Below are positions 1 through 7,809 of a stretch of DNA of 64,000 nt, one piece after another. The notes beneath the pieces are model-generated. The model did no database searches, was not told the origin of the DNA, and was given only the letters and a program-made list of their open reading frames with translations. Where the stretch lies: positions 1 to 64,000 of the forward strand of contig CAYNEY010000005.1 in the NCBI GenBank assembly GCA_964396375.1. The letters run 5' to 3'. Both the position numbers and the translations under genes were made by a program. The stretch comes from FEN-1139 sp964396375. GTDB lineage: Bacteria > Myxococcota_A > Polyangia > Polyangiales > Polyangiaceae. Each line of letters opens with the position of its first letter. Position 1 is the first letter of the stretch.

Positions 1-434
1 TGGCGACTCGCCACCACCAGCTCCGCGCCACGCTCGAGTTCGTCGAGCATCGCGAGCAGCGTCTCGGGGGGATGCTGGAGATCCGCATCGATGACCCCCA
101 GCACCTCACCGCGAGCCACCTGCCAACCACGAATCACTGCTGAAGACAGGCCCGTCTCCCCGAGCCGTCGGACCACGCGCACGAAGGGCAACCCAAGGGA
201 GACGGCCACCTCCCAGGTGCGGTCGGGGCTGTCGTCGTCCACCACCACGAGCTCGAAGCGTCCAGGGATCCGACGCTCGAGCAGCTCCCCCAGTTGCTCG
301 AGGATCGGGCGAATGTTCTCAGCCTCGTTGCGCGTCGGCAGCACGAGGGACAAAAAGATCCCCTCACGCCCACCGCTCGCATCCACACGGAGGGGCAGCT
401 CGGGAGGTGGGCAAGGAGTGAGGCCAGTGTCCAT
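1..434 (-). CDS. Glycosyltransferase family 2, N-terminal part (runs off window start)
   Basis: A partial minus-strand reading frame begins at ATG 434 and is open to the window edge, giving 144 residues. It carries a GT-A fold signature: an LSLVLPTRNEAENI first strand and helix near residues 27-40, a VVVDDDSPDRTW motif that binds the nucleotide sugar, and VIDADLQHPPETLL with the DAD metal-binding motif. This arrangement is typical of dolichyl-phosphate mannosyltransferase/polyprenol-phosphate glycosyltransferases, which move a sugar from UDP or GDP to a lipid carrier at the inner membrane. The C-terminal half, including any membrane segments, is outside the window, so the donor and acceptor cannot be told. 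It is divergent from the GH8 gene. Confidence 0.85.
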   Translation of the reverse strand, partial: MDTGLTPCPPPELPLRVDASGGREGIFLSLVLPTRNEAENIRPILEQLGELLERRIPGRFELVVVDDDSPDRTWEVAVSLGLPFVRVVRRLGETGLSSAVIRGWQVARGEVLGVIDADLQHPPETLLAMLDELERGAELVVASR

Positions 435-994
435 CGGGCGGGACTATTTCCGACCTTCTCCTCCGCAACAAGCCGAAGATCCCTTTTGATTCGCTGGAGC
501 CAAGAAAACACTCGGCAAATTCTCAGTCGGCCGGCGGGGTGCCCGAGACCGGATCTTCCAAAATGGGTTCCAATCCACCGCCACGCCACCCGAAAGACCA
601 CAGCGATCCGGATTGTGACAATGACACCTCGGGGCCCACACCGCTGACAATCTGTACGGGGTTTTGCGCATCTCGGTCCGCTGCGCAGGATTTGACAATC
701 CGTGCTCCACACTGGACGATGGAGCAACCACGGACCTCTCACCATCAAATCGTGCAGGATTGAGGATGAAGCAACGGTGCCCGACCCGCGTCGATCCCTG
801 AGGTGAACACACTTTCACGAGGCAGGACTCGCTTAGGCCATCGCCGTAATTTGCCACCATACCTGGATCACTTGGTACGCACGACACGCTTGTCATTCGC
901 GCGGCCTTACGAGATCGGCTAAGTTATCCGCAATCGGTGGTTCACTCGGCGTCGCAATGGACGCTCTAACCCCTAGCTGCAAGGACACTCTGTC
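435..994. other. Non-coding divergent region between glycosyltransferase and GH8 genes
   Basis: About 560 bases show no convincing reading frame; the overlapping frames here lack codon bias and any recognisable protein. It is less GC-rich than the flanking genes. It holds three copies of TGACAAT, at 616-622, 645-651 and 693-699, the last preceded by T to give TTGACA (692-697), a possible -35 element. No clear -10 follows at the right spacing. It presumably carries the promoters for the two divergent genes. Confidence 0.5.
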
Positions 995-3805
995 ATGCCA
1001 TTGACTCATTCTCGCTTAGCTCTTGCTGCCACGCTGGTGTGGCTGCTCGCTGGTTGTTCCAGTGAAGACTCGTCAACCCCTGGCCCCACGGATGCGACGG
1101 GCGGTGCCGGCGGAATGACCTCCGGGGTGCTCGGCGGCGCACCGGGCCTCGGCGGGCAAACCAGCACGGCCACCTGTACGCCCGCCTGCCGCGGTGACCA
1201 GCTCTGCAGCAACGGCCAGTGCGTCTGCGCCGATGCCAGTACCATCGAGTGCAACGGAGCCTGCGTCAACACCAACAGCAACTCCGCCAACTGCGGGGTG
1301 TGTGGCAACGTCTGCTCCGGATCAACACCCTTCTGCCAGAACGGTCAGTGCACCTCGTCGTGCACGCCGCCCACCGAACTCTGCGGCAGCTCCTGCATCA
1401 ACCCGGCCACCTACCAGAGCGACTCCTCCAACTGCGGCGCTTGCGGTGTCAGCTGTGCAGCAAGCGGCCAAGGTCCGGTGTGCACCGCAGGCGTCTGCGG
1501 TTGCGGCGCCGACCCGAACTACGCCTTCTGTGGCGGCAACTGTGTGAACACCGCCAACGACCTCAACAACTGCGGCGCCTGCGGCGTGGTCTGCAGCGCG
1601 GGTCAAACCTGCACCGCCGCCGGCTGCGTTGGCGGCGGCACGGGCGGTGCGACCGGTGCTGGCGGCAACACCTCCGTCGGCCAGGGCGGCAACACCGTCG
1701 TGGGCCAGGGCGGCAACACCGTCGTCGGTCAGGGTGGCAATACCGTCGTGGGTCAGGGCGGCGCCACCGAGATCGGCCAGGGCGGCGCTACCGAGATCGG
1801 CCAGGGCGGCGCCACCGAGATCGGCCAGGGCGGCGCCACCGAGGTCGGCCAGGGTGGCAGCACCGAGGTCGGTCAGGGTGGCAGCACCGAGGTCGGTCAG
1901 GGTGGCAGCACCGAGGTCGGCCAGGGTGGCAACACCGGTTGTGCGGCGGAGCCCTTCGTGCTCTCGAACTTCGAAGAGGGCGTGCCGGCAGCCGGTCAGT
2001 TCCCTATCGCCATCGAACAAGATGGTCGGCACGGTTGCTGGGAGACCTTCCAGGGAACCACCACCACCAACTTCACCCTCAACGTAGAGCAGGACGCGGC
2101 CTCGACCGATCCCTGCAACAACTACTACCTCCACGCCGTCGGCACCTCCGCCGCGGGCTGGGGTGATTACGTGGGTGTGAGCGTGAACTTCGTGGAAAAC
2201 GGGACCTGCGGCAATCCCACGGCGACTGACCCGCAGCCGTACGATGCCAGCAAGTACGCTGGGATCCGGTTCCGCGCCAAGGTCGGTCCCGGCCATGATC
2301 CGAAGTCTCCGGTCCGCGTCAACATCGCGCTTCCGGCAAGCGAGGAGAACTCGGCCAATACCCCGGCCGGTACCTGCGTCGCCACCACCGCCACCGCCAC
2401 CCGTGCCGCCACCCCCTGCTGGCAGCACATGGGGCGCTTCCTGCACGTGGTCTCCGGCTATGAGCCCACCACCTACAACGACGTGCAGCTCACCTCGGAG
2501 TGGAAGACCTTCAGTCTCTGCTTCGATCGCGACATGTACCCGCTGTCTCTGCCCAGCATCCTCACCAATGCCCAACGTGATGCGCTGCCGCAGACCATGA
2601 CCAAGCTGCAGTTCCAGTTCAATCAGGGCAAGGACTGGTATGTGAGCCAGTACCCAACCGAGGGCGACTACCAAGATCTGGCGAAGAACCTCCCGTTCGA
2701 CTTCTACGTCGACGACATCGAGTTCATCGAGGGAGAGTGCCCGAACTCAACCGCCTATCCGTCGCTGACCAACCAGGCCCTCGGCACCTGCGAGCCTGCC
2801 ACGGGCGCAGCCAAATACAACAACGCCCTCTCCCAGGCCTACGATCGCTGGAAGAAGAACTTCGTCCGCAACGGCAACACCGTGGTGGCGGTGGAGCAAG
2901 ACGGTGGCGTGGTGACCTCCGAGTCGATGGGTTACGGCATGCTGATCGCGCTCGCCATGGGCGATCAGGCCCAGTTCGACGCGTTCTGGGGTTACGTGGA
3001 CACGCAGTTGAACGGCAACGGTCTCATGACTTGGATCTCGACCGGCACTGGGTCGGCGACCGACGGTGACGTCGACATCGCCTACGCCCTCTACGTAGCT
3101 GGACAGAAGTGGGGCGGCAACTACGGGGCCGAGGCCACCGCGATGATCAGCGCGATCAATACCTATGACGTCGATGGCGGAACCCACCTCGGGCCCGGGG
3201 ATGGTTGGGGCGACAACGTAGGCTTCAATCCCTCGTACTTCGCCCCCTCGTACTTCCGAGTTTTTGGGGGCATGGATGCGGTCATCACCAGCGGCTACTC
3301 GCTCACCGACACGAACACCGGGAGCAACTTCCCCACGGATTGGACGGACATGAGCGGCGGCGCGATCATGCCCATCGGCTCGGTCACGGCCAAGTTCAAT
3401 AAGCCCGCCTACGGCTATGATGCGGCCCGCGTCCCCTGGCGGCTCGGCCTCGACGCTTGCGAGACGGGTACCGACGCGAACGGGGTCCTCGGTCAGATCG
3501 TTGGCTACTTCGCCAACCTGTACGACGGCGGCTCCACCATCGATCTGATGAAGGGCGGCTGGATCAAGGAGACGGGCCAGCCCGCAGGGGCGAGCGACGG
3601 CGCGACCGCGGCCGACATGCAAGGCTCCTTCATCGGACCGCTCGGCGTGGGCGCGATGGCCACCGGCAACGATCTGATGCGTGACCGGGCGCTCCGCACC
3701 ATCCTCGACATCCTCGAGAACGGCGATTTCAACCACACCTACTTCCCCTCCAGCGTGGGCTTCTTGTCCGCGCTCGCGATGACGGGGAACTTCCCAACTC
3801 CCTAG
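995..3805 (+). CDS. Secreted GH8 family glucanase lipoprotein with repeat linker
   Basis: The protein has 936 residues and starts at ATG 995. It opens with a lipoprotein signal (VWLLAGC lipobox), so it is probably anchored at the outer membrane. Residues ~50-215 form a Cys-rich region of CGxC-type repeats. Residues 223-314 are eleven copies of an 8-residue repeat (GGxTxxGQ). Residues ~318-590 look like a galactose-binding-type carbohydrate-binding module ending in VDDIEF. Residues ~605-935 are a glycoside hydrolase family 8 domain with the general-acid motif SESMGYGM (Glu643) and the Asp-rich GDVDIAYAL (691-699). GH8 enzymes cleave beta-1,4 glycans such as cellulose, chitosan or xylan by an inverting mechanism. 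The substrate is not determined by the sequence; cellulose or an exopolysaccharide is most likely. It stands alone and is followed by a good terminator. Confidence 0.88.
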   Translation: MPLTHSRLALAATLVWLLAGCSSEDSSTPGPTDATGGAGGMTSGVLGGAPGLGGQTSTATCTPACRGDQLCSNGQCVCADASTIECNGACVNTNSNSANCGVCGNVCSGSTPFCQNGQCTSSCTPPTELCGSSCINPATYQSDSSNCGACGVSCAASGQGPVCTAGVCGCGADPNYAFCGGNCVNTANDLNNCGACGVVCSAGQTCTAAGCVGGGTGGATGAGGNTSVGQGGNTVVGQGGNTVVGQGGNTVVGQGGATEIGQGGATEIGQGGATEIGQGGATEVGQGGSTEVGQGGSTEVGQGGSTEVGQGGNTGCAAEPFVLSNFEEGVPAAGQFPIAIEQDGRHGCWETFQGTTTTNFTLNVEQDAASTDPCNNYYLHAVGTSAAGWGDYVGVSVNFVENGTCGNPTATDPQPYDASKYAGIRFRAKVGPGHDPKSPVRVNIALPASEENSANTPAGTCVATTATATRAATPCWQHMGRFLHVVSGYEPTTYNDVQLTSEWKTFSLCFDRDMYPLSLPSILTNAQRDALPQTMTKLQFQFNQGKDWYVSQYPTEGDYQDLAKNLPFDFYVDDIEFIEGECPNSTAYPSLTNQALGTCEPATGAAKYNNALSQAYDRWKKNFVRNGNTVVAVEQDGGVVTSESMGYGMLIALAMGDQAQFDAFWGYVDTQLNGNGLMTWISTGTGSATDGDVDIAYALYVAGQKWGGNYGAEATAMISAINTYDVDGGTHLGPGDGWGDNVGFNPSYFAPSYFRVFGGMDAVITSGYSLTDTNTGSNFPTDWTDMSGGAIMPIGSVTAKFNKPAYGYDAARVPWRLGLDACETGTDANGVLGQIVGYFANLYDGGSTIDLMKGGWIKETGQPAGASDGATAADMQGSFIGPLGVGAMATGNDLMRDRALRTILDILENGDFNHTYFPSSVGFLSALAMTGNFPTP
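1661..1936 (+). repeat. 24-bp in-frame tandem repeat, 11 copies, in GH8 gene
   Basis: Eleven 24-bp units encode GGNTSVGQ, GGNTVVGQ (3 copies), GGATEIGQ (3), GGATEVGQ (1) and GGSTEVGQ (3), followed by a partial GGNT. Neighbouring units are near-identical in DNA and drift in blocks, which suggests recent slippage or unequal crossing over. It serves as a flexible spacer between the Cys-rich region and the carbohydrate-binding and catalytic modules. Confidence 0.95.
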
Positions 3806-3828
3806 GGTAGGAAGAAGTCGCCATGAAG

Positions 3829-3868
3829 ACGCCGATCGGGTTCGCCCGGTCGGCGTTTTCGTTTCTGT
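3829..3868 (+). terminator. Rho-independent terminator after GH8 gene
   Basis: A 12-bp stem (3829-3840 with 3845-3856, one G-T type mismatch) closes a TTCG tetraloop and is followed by a T-rich tract, TTTTCGTTTCT. It lies 24 bases after the GH8 stop codon. It also shows that the next gene cannot reasonably start at GTG 3867 and favours ATG 3903. Confidence 0.85.
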
Positions 3869-3902
3869 GGGGGCAACCCGGCAGAAGTGGTATCCTTGTC
3901 CG

Positions 3903-4526
3903 ATGTGTTCCCTCACAGCTCGGCTGATCCCACTCGTGCTCCTCGCCTCGGTGGCCTGCTCGTCGGAGAGTGACGACTCAGGAGGTGATGATGGGGTGAA
4001 TGTCCCAGCCGGCGGCAGCACCGGCAGCGGCGGCGGTTCGGGCTCAGCTTTCGGTGGCAGCACGGCGGGCGGCGCCGATCCCAATGATCCCTACGCGGAG
4101 GCGCGGCAGCTCTGCGTGGACACCATCAACCAGTTTCGCGCCGAAAAGGGCCTTGTGCCCTTGGAGCGCTGGACGGAAGCCGAGGCCTGCAGCGATGGGC
4201 AGGCCACCTCGGACGAGACCAGCGGCTCCGCTCACGGAGCCTTTGGCGACTGTGACGAGCAGGCCCAGAACGAGTGCTTGGGTGGCGGCGTAGACCGGCT
4301 CGAACGCTGCCTTCAGAGCATGTGGGGAGAGAAGGATCAACCCGGGTGCGCTGGCTGTGATGCCTGCGCCGAGGAGTACACCTCCGACTGCCCCAACTGC
4401 GATTTCTACGGCGAGGAAACCGGCGAGCAGTGTGGGCACTACGTGAACATGAGCGCACAGTACCTAACCCGGGTAGCCTGCGGGTTCAGCTCGCTCGGCG
4501 GCTGGGCGGTGATCAATTTCCGGTAG
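3903..4526 (+). CDS. CAP/SCP-domain lipoprotein
   Basis: The protein has 207 residues starting at ATG 3903, chosen because the longer GTG frame starts inside the upstream terminator. It has a lipobox (VLLASVAC) and a short Gly/Ser-rich linker, then a CAP domain (cysteine-rich secretory protein family) from about residue 60. Visible motifs are INQFRAEKGLVPL at the start, SAHGAFGDC in the middle and GHYVNMSAQYLTRVACGF at the end, matching the family's GHYxQMVW block. At least ten cysteines suggest disulphides. CAP proteins are extracellular and bind lipids or other proteins; no enzymatic role can be inferred. Its stop overlaps by 14 bp the end of the convergent alkaline phosphatase gene. Confidence 0.85.
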   Translation: MCSLTARLIPLVLLASVACSSESDDSGGDDGVNVPAGGSTGSGGGSGSAFGGSTAGGADPNDPYAEARQLCVDTINQFRAEKGLVPLERWTEAEACSDGQATSDETSGSAHGAFGDCDEQAQNECLGGGVDRLERCLQSMWGEKDQPGCAGCDACAEEYTSDCPNCDFYGEETGEQCGHYVNMSAQYLTRVACGFSSLGGWAVINFR

Positions 4527-6225
4527 TCGCGATCGCGGCCGAGCGACTAAGCATCCGCAGCACGGCCGCTTCAGGCGCGAACAGCGCTTCCGTGGAGGCG
4601 ATGAGCACCGTGACACCCGGCAGGCGCTCGGTGCGTCCCGCGGTGAGCAGCAGATCCTTGCCCACCGGAAGCTCGAACCGACCGCGCGGACCTTCGACCA
4701 CACCGACCGGGTTCTTCGGCTCGCGACGGTCGACGCGCACCGTGAAACCCGCCTGCGCCAGCCGTGGCTCACGGGTGAGCTCCACGAAGCGGGCGCGCGT
4801 GGACGCGGCGAGATCGAGCCCGAGTAGCTCTGCCAGACGGCGACCGAGCAGAGCGTTCTCGGTGAGGCCCCGGGGGCTCCCGGGTCCCTCGGCGAACAGA
4901 AACACGTCGTGTCCGACGTGGCCACCGGTAGTCCAGCCGATGCCAGCTCGCTCCGAGAGCATGGACGCGATGGTCTTCTTCTGCACGCTCGGATCTCGAA
5001 GCGCCTCCATCAGGCTCTCGAGCTCTGCGGTGGTCGGCGTGAAGCCATACAAAGACTCGATCAGTTGGCTCATCTCCGCGGCGGTGGTGACCGCCTGACT
5101 GTGCCGCACCAACCCCTCGGAGGTGCTCTTGGCACGGCGGAGAGTGCCCAGCAAAGGTTCATCGTCGGTAGTGGCGTAGTTGGGCTGGTTTCGGACACCG
5201 ATCGACATCCCACCCGTGGCGTGATCGGAGACGATGACGAGCAGTGTGTCGGGGTGGGCAGCAACGAAGCGCCGCGCGACACAGATCGCCGCGTCGAAGG
5301 CCAACAGCTCCGAGCTCACGTACACCGGCTCGTTCTGGTGGCCGCCCCAGTCGATCTGCGAACCCTCCACGAACAGGAAGAAGCCTCGTTCACGTCCCTT
5401 CTGGCTCCTTTCGAGCAGCTGGAGAGCACGCTCGGTCATGAAAGCGAGGCTGGGTTCTTCGGAGGGCAGGAGCGTCCGATCGAGCTCCGGGGACAGAGGC
5501 CCTGGAGCGAACAGGCCGAAGGCTGGAGTGTGGGTAAGGGCGCGCAGACCAGCCTGATTGGTCACAACCTCTGTCCCACGCTCACGGAGCACCGCATGCA
5601 GATCTTCGCCGTCTTCGCGCGCACCGAAGCCCCCACCCATCGGCAAGAGCTGGGCGTTCCCACCTCCGAACGCCAAATCCAGCCCGAGGTAGACCTGCTG
5701 CTCGGCGATGTCAGCGAGTGTGCTCCGATCCTCGGTGTGGGCTGAGAACGCCGCCGGGGTGGCGTGCGCGAGCTCGGAGGTCACGACGATCCCGACGGCC
5801 CGCCCCCGATCGAGCGCCGCCTCGAGCAGCGTGGCCGCGGGCTGGTTGGGCACGCCGAGATAGGGCCGAGCCGCCTCGATGGTGACCCGGCTTGCCCCCA
5901 CCGCGATGGTCTTGTCCACACCCTTGAACCCGGTCGCATAGGCGCTGCCGCCGGGGGCGGAGTCGGTGATGAGCGAGTCGGCGCCATAGGTGCGTACCGC
6001 ACCAGTGAGGATACCGTCTGCACACAGTTCCTCACCTTTCACCCAACGAGCCAGCGTGAATGCCTCTGGCCCTGCTCCGTCGGCGAGCATCAGGATCAGA
6101 TTCCGCGGCGCGGCTCGTGTGACCGAAGCCGGCGCGAGACGGGAAGCACAAGGTCGCTCGGCGACTCCAGTTCCACAACCGGCAAGCACCGCGGTGAGAA
6201 CGGAAAGAACGTACCATTTCGACAT
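4513..6225 (-). CDS. Alkaline phosphatase family lipoprotein
   Basis: The protein has 570 residues. The start chosen is ATG 6225 (MSKWYVL), which gives a standard lipoprotein signal ending LTAVLAGC; ATG 6243 six residues upstream is an alternative, and the longer open frame upstream is not needed. Family motifs are all present: LMLADG with metal ligand Asp49, ITDSAPGGSAYATG with the nucleophile Ser89, IDWGGHQN, and VIVSDHATGGM near the C-terminal third. These are the zinc and magnesium ligands of the E. coli PhoA family (PF00245), so it should be an active phosphomonoesterase facing the periplasm or cell surface. About 50 residues at the C-terminus after the last metal motif are not recognised. 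No Pho box was identified. Confidence 0.9.
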   Translation of the reverse strand: MSKWYVLSVLTAVLAGCGTGVAERPCASRLAPASVTRAAPRNLILMLADGAGPEAFTLARWVKGEELCADGILTGAVRTYGADSLITDSAPGGSAYATGFKGVDKTIAVGASRVTIEAARPYLGVPNQPAATLLEAALDRGRAVGIVVTSELAHATPAAFSAHTEDRSTLADIAEQQVYLGLDLAFGGGNAQLLPMGGGFGAREDGEDLHAVLRERGTEVVTNQAGLRALTHTPAFGLFAPGPLSPELDRTLLPSEEPSLAFMTERALQLLERSQKGRERGFFLFVEGSQIDWGGHQNEPVYVSSELLAFDAAICVARRFVAAHPDTLLVIVSDHATGGMSIGVRNQPNYATTDDEPLLGTLRRAKSTSEGLVRHSQAVTTAAEMSQLIESLYGFTPTTAELESLMEALRDPSVQKKTIASMLSERAGIGWTTGGHVGHDVFLFAEGPGSPRGLTENALLGRRLAELLGLDLAASTRARFVELTREPRLAQAGFTVRVDRREPKNPVGVVEGPRGRFELPVGKDLLLTAGRTERLPGVTVLIASTEALFAPEAAVLRMLSRSAAIATTGN

Positions 6226-6319
6226 CGAGGTCAGGCATACCATGGTTCTGGCACAGGTTTGTGACAGCTCCGATTGTGCAAAACGGTAAGCGGAGTCTAT
6301 ACTCCGGGGAAACGGAGGT

Positions 6320-7216
6320 ATGCCTGTGTCTTCGATCGCACGCTCGGCAATGGCTTCGGCCCTGATCATCTCGGCAACGTTGGTGGGATGTAGCAGTGAG
6401 GAAGGGGACGGCGGTGGCGGCACCGCGGGCAACGCGGGGACCCCAAGCATCGACGTAAACGGCGGAGGCAACTCCTCGACCGGGACCCCGACCGTCCCCG
6501 CGGACTTCACGAGCGGCGTGTCTGGGGGCTACAAGCTCGGGGAGCCGGTCACCGACGCACCGATTTCTCCACCTGAAGAGTGCGTCAACATCCTCTTGGG
6601 TGTGGTGCGTGACTTTCCGGAGTCTCACCCGGACTTCGAGGACTACTGCTGCGGTTCGCTCACGGGTTTGGCCGACGAGGCGCTGGGTTCCGATCAGAAG
6701 CCCGTGTACGGTCCGGGCGGAGCCACGGAGTTCTCCACTGGAGAGGCGAGCTTCGACGAGTGGTACCGCACCGAAGACGGCATCAATCAGGCCTACCTGA
6801 TTGAGCTCGCGTTCATGCCCAACCCGAGCGCTGGTGCCGGTGTCTACACCTTCCACTCCGATGCCTTCTTCCCGCTGGATGGGGCTGGCTTCGGCAACGA
6901 GGGGAATTCCCACAACTATCACTTCACCACCGAGCTCCACACCCAATTCGTGTACAACGGAGGTGAGGTCTTCACCTTCATCGGCGACGACGACGTGTTC
7001 GTGTTCATCGATGGGCAGCTGGTGATCGATCTAGGCGGTGTCCATGAAGCGCTCACCGGTGACGTGGAACTCGACCAGCTGGGCCTCTCCGTGGGAGAGA
7101 CCTACAACCTTGATCTCTTTCATGCGGAGCGTCACACCACTGAATCGAACTTCCGCATCGACACCACCATGCAGTTTACCAACTGCGGCTATGTGGTGCC
7201 GGAAGTGCCTCGCTGA
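6320..7216 (+). CDS. Fibro-slime domain lipoprotein
   Basis: The protein has 298 residues from ATG 6320, with a lipobox at ATLVGC and a Gly/Asn/Thr-rich linker. From about residue 90 it shows the fibro-slime (PA14-like) domain: NILLGVVRDFPESHPDFE at the start, then FTFIGDDDVFVFIDGQLVIDLGG and a final YNLDLFHAERHTTESNFRI. These blocks define the fibro-slime family, first noted in slime-mould and Fibrobacter proteins and common in myxobacteria. PA14-like domains bind carbohydrate, so a role in adhesion to polysaccharide or prey is plausible but inferred. It is transcribed divergently from the phosphatase gene across 94 bp. Confidence 0.88.
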   Translation: MPVSSIARSAMASALIISATLVGCSSEEGDGGGGTAGNAGTPSIDVNGGGNSSTGTPTVPADFTSGVSGGYKLGEPVTDAPISPPEECVNILLGVVRDFPESHPDFEDYCCGSLTGLADEALGSDQKPVYGPGGATEFSTGEASFDEWYRTEDGINQAYLIELAFMPNPSAGAGVYTFHSDAFFPLDGAGFGNEGNSHNYHFTTELHTQFVYNGGEVFTFIGDDDVFVFIDGQLVIDLGGVHEALTGDVELDQLGLSVGETYNLDLFHAERHTTESNFRIDTTMQFTNCGYVVPEVPR

Positions 7217-7273
7217 GCACCCGCACCAACGGGGCCGCGGCCCGTATGGCCGCCCCTACCTACATTCTCACGC

Positions 7274-7552
7274 TCAGCGAGTGCTGAGACAGGCCGGGTA
7301 CTGAGTGCCCTGAATGTTGGTCTCGATTGCCGACTGACCGCTGGCCGCCTGGCAGATGCTCTCGCAACCGACCGCTGTGCACTCGCTCGGCTCCATCCAG
7401 TTCGGGCCGATGGTCTGCCGGTTGGCACAAGCGCAGGTGCAGCCGCAGGTATCGGGATTCTCATCCTCTTTGCTGTCGTCGCTGCAGCCGGCGAAAACGA
7501 GGGAGGTTAAGAGCAGCGTGATGGATGCGCAAAGGGTCTGCGGAAGGGCCAT
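7274..7552 (-). CDS. Small cysteine-rich lipoprotein
   Basis: The protein has 92 residues from ATG 7552, with AAGGAA eight bases upstream as ribosome binding site. The signal peptide ends LVFAGCSDD, a clean lipobox. The mature part is about 70 residues with eight cysteines, including the cluster CGCTCAC and CTAVGCESIC, so it is probably a compact disulphide-bonded or metal-binding surface protein. I recognise no family. Its length and lack of partners leave the role open. Confidence 0.7.
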   Translation of the reverse strand: MALPQTLCASITLLLTSLVFAGCSDDSKEDENPDTCGCTCACANRQTIGPNWMEPSECTAVGCESICQAASGQSAIETNIQGTQYPACLSTR

Positions 7553-7809
7553 GGCAGTTCCTTGTGATTGCTCGGAAAGGGGAGGAGAGCACTATGATCG
7601 ACACACCCAGCGTTGACCACGGGATTCAGAGACGCGCCCCTGTTTCCGAGACCGGTCGCAGGACCCAAGACACCTGATTCCAGTCGCAAAGGAAGCAGCT
7701 GAGCGTTGCGCCTGCACTACTTCACCTCATCAGACCTTGGTTTCGGCCTGTTTCCGAGATGTGCTGGGCGGTGTCGACATCCACCGCAAGGTTGACTAGC
7801 CTGCCCGGC
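7553..7809. other. Intergenic region, no gene seen
   Basis: About 257 bases separate the divergent mini-lipoprotein and EF-hand genes. The 13-base sequence CCTGTTTCCGAGA occurs twice, at 7639-7651 and 7747-7759, which could be a regulator site. No tRNA, small reading frame or terminator was recognised. Confidence 0.4.

Noticed and set aside
1322..2674. Long minus-strand open frame (450 residues) within the GH8 gene
   Set aside because: It is the reverse-complement shadow of the repeat-rich GH8 sequence; its Val/Ala/Gly/Asp-rich protein has no recognisable motif, and the plus-strand protein has clear domains.
2747..4084. Minus-strand open frame of 445 residues
   Set aside because: It crosses the GH8 end, a strong terminator and the CAP gene; composition is the high-GC shadow type.
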